Assembly: GCA_947462525.1 (NCBI GenBank)
Contig: CANHPK010000028.1
Coordinates: forward strand, 1 to 11,194
Source of the DNA: Roseiflexaceae bacterium
Lineage (GTDB): Bacteria; Chloroflexota; Chloroflexia; Chloroflexales; Roseiflexaceae
Length of the DNA: 11,194 nucleotides
Reading direction: 5' to 3'
In this document: positions 5,429 to 11,194 of the stretch, one piece after another
Layout of the letters: every line of letters begins with the position of its first letter
Position numbering within the stretch: position 1 is the first letter of the stretch
Position numbers and translations under genes: made by a program
The notes under the pieces: generated by a model
Seen by the model: only the letters and a program-made list of their open reading frames with translations
What the model was told of the DNA's origin: nothing
Database searches by the model: none

Positions 5429-8400
5429 ATGCGCCACCCCAAGCTTCTGACGAGCATAGTCATTTTGCTGTTTGTTATTCTGACGACGACGACAGTGCTG
5501 GTGACCCGACTGACCAGTGCCGCCACGGCAACAAACACGGTCCAGACTGCGTGGCAACTTGCCCGACTGAGCGGCAGCTATACGTTCCGTAGCGACGTCG
5601 AACAGACGACGCCCATCGAACCACGCATGAGCAGTGTCGGCCAACACAGCACCGTGAATCGCTTTGTCATCAGTGGGACCGTAGACGAGAGCAATCAGCA
5701 GATGCTGGTGCGGATAGAGAACGCGGATGACAGTGCACCGCCGCTCGAAATCCGGCGTGATAAGCGCAAAACATACACGCGACAGGGTGAGGGTGAATGG
5801 CGCGAACTCACGAATGTCCAACACCTCAATATGACCGATACGCTGGCCTACCTCGCTGGCGTTGAACAAATCACTGCGACACAAAACGGTCGCAGTTTTG
5901 ATTTTGCGTTTAATGGCAATACTTTTGCCGATGCATTCCGCAAGAGTTTGCAGATTAATGCATCCCGCGGCGTAACGGTCAACCAAGAATGGTCGACGAT
6001 TACCGACGGCGAACAACTGCGCAGCACCAACGGCAGCGGATCGATCGAGATCGACAGCGACGGGTTACCCAAGCAGATGAACTTGCTGCTGCAGATTCCC
6101 CAAGGCGAAGAAAAAGAAGCAATCCAGGCACGGATCGTTACCACCTATACCGAATTTGCACGGACCGGGCTTGCACTCAAACAAATCTATAACTCGCCGC
6201 TGCAACTCGTGGCGTCCCTCATGAACGGCAACGCCGCGCAGCTGCTGTATGGCCTGTGGGCGGGGGTGTTCTTGCTGGCAATGATCGGCGCGTTGCTGGT
6301 GCTGTTGCGCTTCCGTGTCAAACTCTTTGCACCGCTATCACTGCTGATCATCGCCATACTGGTGCATTCGCCGTTTGCCACGGTACCGGCAAAGGCATCG
6401 GCAGCCGAGCGCGCGTCTGCTGCAGCCGCGACGGGACAACAGCCACAGCCGACCGCGGTGAGCTTCGACCCGCGTGTGGCACCAGAACAGCAGTCTGTGG
6501 CGGGCTTCTTGCCGCCCGCGGGCACTGTCCAGGCGCCGTCTGATAGCAGCGGCGTGAGCAACAGTCGTTCACGGAGCACCCGTGCTGATACCATCGTCGA
6601 TTCTGACGGCGACGGTTTGAGTGACGACCAAGAGGCACTCATCGGCTCAGACCGCACCAAAATCGATACCGACAATGATGGATTGTCTGACCCACAAGAA
6701 GTGCAATTAGGGACGTCGTTGACCCTTGCCGATACAGACATTGATGGCATCACCGACTACGTCGAAGCGCGCATCCCAACTCGCAATTTGGATGCATCGG
6801 CATCGTTGACACCGACCACATTTGCCGCAATTTCCACGCAGCTCTACACCAATCCACTCGAAGATGATACGAATTTTGACGGGGTCGGGGACGGCATCGA
6901 ATGCCCACAGCATATGTACCTTGACAACACGTCAAGCATTACGGCTTTTGCAGACTGTACGGATAGCGATAATGATAAAATTCCTGACTTCCTGAGTACG
7001 GACAACGACGGGGACGGTGTGTTAGATAATGCCGATTCTGATCCCACAAAAGCACTCTACGCAAATAGCACAACCAAAGCCGGGTTTAGTGATGCTAATC
7101 CGTTTCTACTTCGCTTTGATGGGCTGACCTCAGGCACGCCACTTGTCGTTGATGTACAAATTCGCCCAACAAACAGCCAATTACTTCATGCAAATGGGGC
7201 AGTCTATGACTGGCCTAGTAATGATACTTCGGGACAAATTCAACGCACCAAAGACACCACACTCGCGGCTCCCAACGATGCAGCTTTGACCGCTGCCGTC
7301 GATGCAAACGCGGGTAATGGTGATATGCAACTGTCGGCTATGTTGGAGGTACGAGTACCGGTAAGTGCCACAAGTTTTGGTCCATTACCGGTGAAATCAG
7401 GTGCCTCATGGACTACCGGCACAAGCGGTGTTCCAAGCTGGTTAGACACCGTCAAACTTGCACCCTATGGAATAAACGCGGTCTGGGCGAGCAGCGGTAA
7501 TGCAGTTGTGTTGTCTATACCCGTACGTCCCAATGTCGACGATAATGGTTCACTCACTTCGTTGAGTGCCACACTCGCTTTTGAATCTCCGCTCGCCGAA
7601 TGGGTACAGCCTGCATCTATGCGCCTCTTTTGGTTGGTTTCAATGATCCAGGATGATTGTCCGCCATCCAACGGGAACTGCACCCAAAGTCAACGCATAC
7701 AGTCGTTATCACCCGTGCAAATGTACTATAGCGACTTCATGATTACTGGAATCGAAGCCAAAGAACACAACGGATATAGCGCTGCAATTGTTTACGATGA
7801 TACGTTGAGTAGTCTCCAAAACAATGCAAACCCATATTTATTCATAGCACAAGCACAACGACTTGTAATGAATTCATTTGTCGAAGACGGATATATATCT
7901 ATTACCGATACGACCAAACCCGCCCGCGCCATCGACCAACTGCTTGACAGTTCACGAAACGTCGCAAGTCCCTTGAATAGCGCCGCAACTGGATATGGCG
8001 TTACTCCAGGCACCACTCGTGTAGTTCCGTTTTCCTACCGCACAGATGTAGAGTCGATACTGGTGCGTACCAACGAACTTACAAAAGTCCTCAATACAAA
8101 TGCATGTCGAACGAGTGCCTCGGTAACATCATGCGGAACTGAAGCGAACAAAACTGCAATCCTGAATGCATGTAAGTCTGATGTTACGTCTTTGCGTTGC
8201 AATCCTGCTGTCATCATCGCAGATGAAAGCAAAACACGATCAATATCACTCAATAACTATTCTAGTACTGGCGTATTTTCGTTCAAAGATATCGAAATCA
8301 CAACAAAGCGTATGGTTGAAACTTCGCTCTATGCCGTATCGAGCAATGGTTCTTGGATAGTCAATGACCCATCTTCGCTTGCTCAGGTAGCAGGAACAAT

Positions 8401-11194
8401 TCAACAAAACATGACAGTCCCAACCTCCGCATATACAAGTCTGAACGGCGAAACAGTTTCAAAACTCAGTGACAGTGCAGGAACTGCATTCCTCACCTCG
8501 CTGTTGCAATCAGCTTCTCGGACTTTCTACGGGACCGAATTACGAGACAATTCGGCAGTAACTTCCTACCAGCCTATAAATGTAACCGCATCATCGAATT
8601 GGTCGAGTTACCTAGCGAATTATCTGACAACTTACCAAGCTGCAATTGCGAAAACTATCGTCATAGCAACTCCCGGAAGCGGTTCTGTGTCTCTCGCAAA
8701 TTACGCTCAGAAAATTGAAAATTGTTTAGAGTGCAAAGCTTTAGCAAGCACAGCATCTCAAGTTTTAGAACTTTTTGGAACCACAACTGCGAAAGGGGAC
8801 AAAGATATTGTCATCACCCCCACCACCCAAAGACAACTTACGATGGTGGGGACGAACGTAAAGTTAACATATAAAATATACAAATTAGTTTCAAAATACC
8901 GCGATATAAAGAAATTCGCCACGGCAGCACGTGACCTCAAAGCATTGAATGCGGTCATGAAAGCTAAACAACTACGCGGTATTGCTCAATCCACAAATGA
9001 CATAGCACGGTTGAACAAACTCAAAGCAACAAAATTCAGTGCAAAAGGCACTGTTGCCATGGCAGTTGTTATGGTCGGTGTAACGTGGGCGATGGCCGGT
9101 ATAGCACTTGCTGGTGCAAAACACGACTATCAACGCGGGAATATCATCTCTGAAGCTATTGGAAAGACAGTTGCGATTATCCTCCTTGCAGCTCTCGCCG
9201 CAACAGGACCTGTGGGAGCGGTTATCGGTGCTGTCATAGGCGCGATTGATGCCCTCGTCGGGGCGATATGTGCTGCATTACCAGAACGAGATCAACGAAG
9301 CACAGCCGGTCAGTTCCTTTGTGGTGGGATATCTGGCCTCCTTGCAAAAATGTTTACTTTTTACAACTCTAGCCTTGTGGTTGATCCCACAGACAAATTT
9401 TCATTCGTCTCTCATCAATTGAACAACGAGGCCGGTCTCGATAATCCAATTACAGGTTTCCGCGTCGGCAACGGTTACCACACCAGCTTCACCACGCGTG
9501 ATTACATGGAAAAAATGCCGCTCCCTGCCCAATTCAGTTCGCTCTTTTGGTTCGGCCAATGGAACGGCATCAATGAAAAAAGCGCCTCGTTTGCGTATTC
9601 ATTGGGTAATGCGCAAGACAATAACCTCGGCAGAACGATTGCGGCTGGCAGCCAGGTGAGTCGTTGGGCGCCGAGTGGTTCCTTCAGCACACCTCCGGGA
9701 TCCCCGGATCTCAACCCTGATCGGTTGAAGTGGGCCAAAGAATTCCCTGTCCCTGCGTATTCGACCCCACTTACAACGGCAGGAATCAATGTAAAGTTGC
9801 CCGATGTCATTTATAGCAAAGCAAATGTCATCCCGGCGCAGACCTGCTACACCATCTGGATCTGGTTGATTTTCTTCCCGTTCCCCGTTTCGTATTGCTA
9901 CATCGAAAATCACAGCGATCTCGATTCGACGAATCTAAATGCAGACAATGCAAGTAAGTTCGACATTTTTCCTGCAACTGTCGACATTTTTACGACTCTT
10001 CGCCCCAAGAACGGAAATATGAGTGGGAACTCAGGATTTACCTTTGCATGGTCCTCTGAAAATGACAGGCCTGCATTTCCTGCCTTTCGCGATGCCGACA
10101 ATGACGGATTGACGCTGGAACAAGAAAAGACCTACAAGACATCTGATGCATTGGTAGACACCGACGGCGACGGTATCAGTGACAAAACCGAAATCTCAAT
10201 GAGCTACGATCCCAGAACTGTTGACGGCGACAAGGATGGGCTGAGCGATCTTCAAGAGAGCTTCTATAGGACCAATTCAAGCATGGCCGACACCGACGGT
10301 GACGGTCTGATGGACGGCGAAGAAGTCGTCCGTGTCGAAAACGGCGTACGCAAAGGTGGCTGGGATGTCACCTATGCAATTGTTGGGATGACACCACAGA
10401 TGACGTGGGTCTCCTCCAATCCCCTGCTTGCAGACGCAGATAGCGATGGGATCATTGACCAGCGTGAAAAAATCCTCGGCTGGAGCCCCTACGCCAAAAA
10501 TAGCCCTGACATCATCTCCGCAGTCGGTTCAATCACAGAATCATCCGTCAGAATTGCATCGGTCAAGCAGAGCAGCGTCTATAACCCGAACATGTCGCAG
10601 GCCGATGCTGCCGTTGACGGGAATCGCGACGGGAACTTCGAGGGCAGCGGCTCGGTTGCCGTCACGGGACCAGACAACAAAGCATGGTGGCAGGCAAAAC
10701 TCACCGCCGCAACCCTCATCGACAGCATCACCGTCTACAACCGCACGGATTGCTGTGCGAGTCGTCTCGATTCGGCAGTCGTCTTCCTGACGAACACCGA
10801 CTTCGGCACCAGCGTCGATATGACCGCGAACAAAACAAATGCAGCCGCGTGGCGCACATTGGCATGCAACAGCACTGCAGCCTGCACGAAGGCCTCTCTC
10901 AGCAAAAACACGGTGACGTTTTCGCCACCGGTGTCGGCGCAATTTGTGCGTATCCAACTCAATACGACCGACTTTCTCCACATTGCAGAAGTCGAAATCA
11001 CTGAAGCGAAAGCCAACGACCTCATCGTCCGACCCGGCGATAGCCTGGTGGCAGCATCGACCATTACCAACAAACTGTTGGGCCGCACCCAGCGTGGCAC
11101 GATCCAGTACGTGCCAACGACGGGGCGGACGTCGATGCCACCCACGGCATACGATGGCTACATGATTGGACCGAACGTCTCGACCACGACCAGC
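5429..11194 (+). CDS. Giant secreted/surface protein with TSP3-like arrays, fucolectin-like domain and hydrophobic core (3' partial)
   Basis: One frame of 1,922 codons without a stop, open at the right edge. ATG 5429 is preceded by GGAG with a six-base gap; an in-frame ATG four codons earlier has no such site. Layout by residue: 1-31 signal peptide (hydrophobic 6-25, A-x-A near 32-34, no lipobox); about 35-265 ectodomain; 272-293 and 299-317 two membrane helices joined by RFRVK; 318-388 Ala/Gln/Pro/Ser-rich linker; 391-542 Asp-rich TSP3-like array; 543-1133 unrecognised, with few Cys; 1134-1206 basic and probably helical; 1207-1230 and 1247-1284 hydrophobic with a glycine zipper; 1473-1490 aromatic segment between two Cys; 1555-1680 second Asp-rich array; 1709-1859 fucolectin-like domain; then the start of another domain. 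Positive-inside reading puts the bulk outside the cell. Monocistronic as far as seen. Function unknown; adhesin or toxin-like protein are possibilities. Confidence 0.93.
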   Translation, partial: MRHPKLLTSIVILLFVILTTTTVLVTRLTSAATATNTVQTAWQLARLSGSYTFRSDVEQTTPIEPRMSSVGQHSTVNRFVISGTVDESNQQMLVRIENADDSAPPLEIRRDKRKTYTRQGEGEWRELTNVQHLNMTDTLAYLAGVEQITATQNGRSFDFAFNGNTFADAFRKSLQINASRGVTVNQEWSTITDGEQLRSTNGSGSIEIDSDGLPKQMNLLLQIPQGEEKEAIQARIVTTYTEFARTGLALKQIYNSPLQLVASLMNGNAAQLLYGLWAGVFLLAMIGALLVLLRFRVKLFAPLSLLIIAILVHSPFATVPAKASAAERASAAAATGQQPQPTAVSFDPRVAPEQQSVAGFLPPAGTVQAPSDSSGVSNSRSRSTRADTIVDSDGDGLSDDQEALIGSDRTKIDTDNDGLSDPQEVQLGTSLTLADTDIDGITDYVEARIPTRNLDASASLTPTTFAAISTQLYTNPLEDDTNFDGVGDGIECPQHMYLDNTSSITAFADCTDSDNDKIPDFLSTDNDGDGVLDNADSDPTKALYANSTTKAGFSDANPFLLRFDGLTSGTPLVVDVQIRPTNSQLLHANGAVYDWPSNDTSGQIQRTKDTTLAAPNDAALTAAVDANAGNGDMQLSAMLEVRVPVSATSFGPLPVKSGASWTTGTSGVPSWLDTVKLAPYGINAVWASSGNAVVLSIPVRPNVDDNGSLTSLSATLAFESPLAEWVQPASMRLFWLVSMIQDDCPPSNGNCTQSQRIQSLSPVQMYYSDFMITGIEAKEHNGYSAAIVYDDTLSSLQNNANPYLFIAQAQRLVMNSFVEDGYISITDTTKPARAIDQLLDSSRNVASPLNSAATGYGVTPGTTRVVPFSYRTDVESILVRTNELTKVLNTNACRTSASVTSCGTEANKTAILNACKSDVTSLRCNPAVIIADESKTRSISLNNYSSTGVFSFKDIEITTKRMVETSLYAVSSNGSWIVNDPSSLAQVAGTIQQNMTVPTSAYTSLNGETVSKLSDSAGTAFLTSLLQSASRTFYGTELRDNSAVTSYQPINVTASSNWSSYLANYLTTYQAAIAKTIVIATPGSGSVSLANYAQKIENCLECKALASTASQVLELFGTTTAKGDKDIVITPTTQRQLTMVGTNVKLTYKIYKLVSKYRDIKKFATAARDLKALNAVMKAKQLRGIAQSTNDIARLNKLKATKFSAKGTVAMAVVMVGVTWAMAGIALAGAKHDYQRGNIISEAIGKTVAIILLAALAATGPVGAVIGAVIGAIDALVGAICAALPERDQRSTAGQFLCGGISGLLAKMFTFYNSSLVVDPTDKFSFVSHQLNNEAGLDNPITGFRVGNGYHTSFTTRDYMEKMPLPAQFSSLFWFGQWNGINEKSASFAYSLGNAQDNNLGRTIAAGSQVSRWAPSGSFSTPPGSPDLNPDRLKWAKEFPVPAYSTPLTTAGINVKLPDVIYSKANVIPAQTCYTIWIWLIFFPFPVSYCYIENHSDLDSTNLNADNASKFDIFPATVDIFTTLRPKNGNMSGNSGFTFAWSSENDRPAFPAFRDADNDGLTLEQEKTYKTSDALVDTDGDGISDKTEISMSYDPRTVDGDKDGLSDLQESFYRTNSSMADTDGDGLMDGEEVVRVENGVRKGGWDVTYAIVGMTPQMTWVSSNPLLADADSDGIIDQREKILGWSPYAKNSPDIISAVGSITESSVRIASVKQSSVYNPNMSQADAAVDGNRDGNFEGSGSVAVTGPDNKAWWQAKLTAATLIDSITVYNRTDCCASRLDSAVVFLTNTDFGTSVDMTANKTNAAAWRTLACNSTAACTKASLSKNTVTFSPPVSAQFVRIQLNTTDFLHIAEVEITEAKANDLIVRPGDSLVAASTITNKLLGRTQRGTIQYVPTTGRTSMPPTAYDGYMIGPNVSTTTS
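6599..7054 (+). repeat. First Asp-rich calcium-binding-type array (TSP3_bac-like)
   Basis: Residues 391-542 of the giant protein. Three close repeats of the form DxDxDGxxDxxE occur at 391-402 (DSDGDGLSDDQE), 413-424 (DTDNDGLSDPQE) and 435-446 (DTDIDGITDYVE). A degenerate unit follows at 479-491, then DSDNDKIPD and DNDGDGVLD at 512-533. The pattern is that of bacterial thrombospondin type 3 repeats, which bind calcium and stiffen secreted proteins. Calcium binding here is inferred from the motif. Confidence 0.85.
9047..9280 (+). other. Hydrophobic pair with glycine zipper inside the giant ectodomain
   Basis: Residues 1207-1230 and 1247-1284 of the giant protein are long uncharged Ala/Val/Ile/Gly stretches, separated by a short polar linker and preceded by a basic region (18 Lys/Arg against 3 Asp in 1134-1206). 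The second contains Gly1263, Gly1267 and Gly1271 spaced by four (GxxxGxxxG) and Gly1278, a helix-packing pattern seen in membrane proteins and some pore-forming toxins. A buried hydrophobic core is the main alternative. Confidence 0.6.
10091..10468 (+). repeat. Second Asp-rich calcium-binding-type array (TSP3_bac-like)
   Basis: Residues 1555-1680. Units begin at Asp1555 (DADNDGLTLEQE), then DTDGDGISDKTE, DGDKDGLSDLQE, DTDGDGLMDGEE (1621-1632) and, after an insertion of about 37 residues, DADSDGIIDQRE near 1669-1680. The motif is the same as in the first array, about 1,000 residues earlier, so the two arrays frame the unknown central region. Confidence 0.85.
10553..11005 (+). other. Fucolectin / discoidin (F5/8 type C-like) domain
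   Basis: Residues 1709-1859. It opens with VKQSSVYN, has A-VDGNRDGNF near 1728-1736 (the calcium-loop region), WWQAKL at 1753-1758, then SITVYNRTDCCASRL with Arg1772-x-Asp1774-Cys-Cys-x-x-Arg1779, and closes with AQFVRIQL and an AEVEI strand. This fits the fucolectin (FTP) branch of F5/8 type C beta-sandwiches, including the contiguous Cys pair and the RxDxxxxR motif. The His that lies 25 residues before that Arg in fucolectins is Gly here, so fucose binding is uncertain; carbohydrate or surface binding is inferred. Confidence 0.8.

Noticed and set aside
5353..5592. Plus-strand frame starting at an upstream TTG before the giant gene
   Set aside because: It begins inside the -35 element of the promoter, is in another frame and stops within the giant gene; no ribosome-binding site.
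5390..6016. Minus-strand open frame of 208 codons opposite the start of the giant gene
   Set aside because: The plus-strand frame has a promoter, ribosome-binding site, signal peptide and continuity for 1,922 codons. The opposite frame has no recognisable features.
6187..6753. Minus-strand open frame of 188 codons
   Set aside because: It lies opposite the membrane hairpin, linker and Asp-rich array. Its Ser/Ala-rich composition is the antisense image of those codons.
10739..10768. Vicinal Cys pair read as a redox-active disulfide motif
   Set aside because: The surrounding NRTDCCASRL matches the fucolectin loop, where contiguous Cys are structural, so a redox enzyme is not supported.

Overview
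The window comes from a bacterium of moderate G+C content with standard sigma-70/SigA-type promoters and Shine-Dalgarno sites. It holds five whole ordinary genes, one gene cut by the left edge, and one very large gene cut by the right edge. The layout of the large gene (thrombospondin type 3-like Asp repeats around a long uncharacterised region, then a discoidin/fucolectin-like domain) resembles, from memory, giant secreted proteins of Chloroflexota. That assignment is a recollection, not a search result, and the phylum should be treated as a guess.

Left part (1-2200). The C-terminal part of an OafA/YrhL-type O-acyltransferase with a fused SGNH esterase-like domain runs rightwards. It meets, tail to tail and overlapping by 26 bp, a leftward DUF6088/AbiEi-like winged-helix protein with no visible toxin partner. 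The DUF6088 gene diverges from rhaM (L-rhamnose mutarotase). Their 141-bp spacer carries an 8-bp perfect inverted repeat between two extended -10 promoter candidates. rhaM and the next leftward gene end tail to tail around a 14-bp perfect-stem terminator that looks bidirectional.

Middle (2187-4633). Three leftward genes follow: a zinc-ribbon/TM2 membrane protein, lysA (diaminopimelate decarboxylase, last step of lysine biosynthesis) and tpx (thiol peroxidase). tpx has its own extended -10 promoter and a terminator before lysA. lysA has its own consensus -10. The TM2 gene may be co-transcribed with lysA.

Spacer (4674-5428). About 750 bp, AT-rich towards its right end (12 G/C in the 60 bases 5221-5280), without a convincing gene. 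It contains several inverted repeats, a possible 46-codon leftward small ORF whose strong ribosome-binding site lies in a hairpin, and a good promoter (TTGCAT-17-TATACT) reading into the large gene.

Right half (5429-11194). One uninterrupted reading frame of 1,922 codons, still open at the edge, takes up just over half of the window. In order: signal peptide, about 240-residue ectodomain, a two-helix membrane hairpin whose second helix ends like a signal peptide, a low-complexity linker, a first Asp-rich Ca-binding-type array, about 590 residues of unrecognised sequence, a basic helical stretch, two hydrophobic segments with a glycine zipper, a Cys-bracketed aromatic hairpin, a second Asp-rich array, a fucolectin-like domain, and the start of another domain. 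It is the most interesting object in the window: a probable surface or secreted protein with an adhesion domain and features that could insert into membranes. No function can be assigned from sequence alone.
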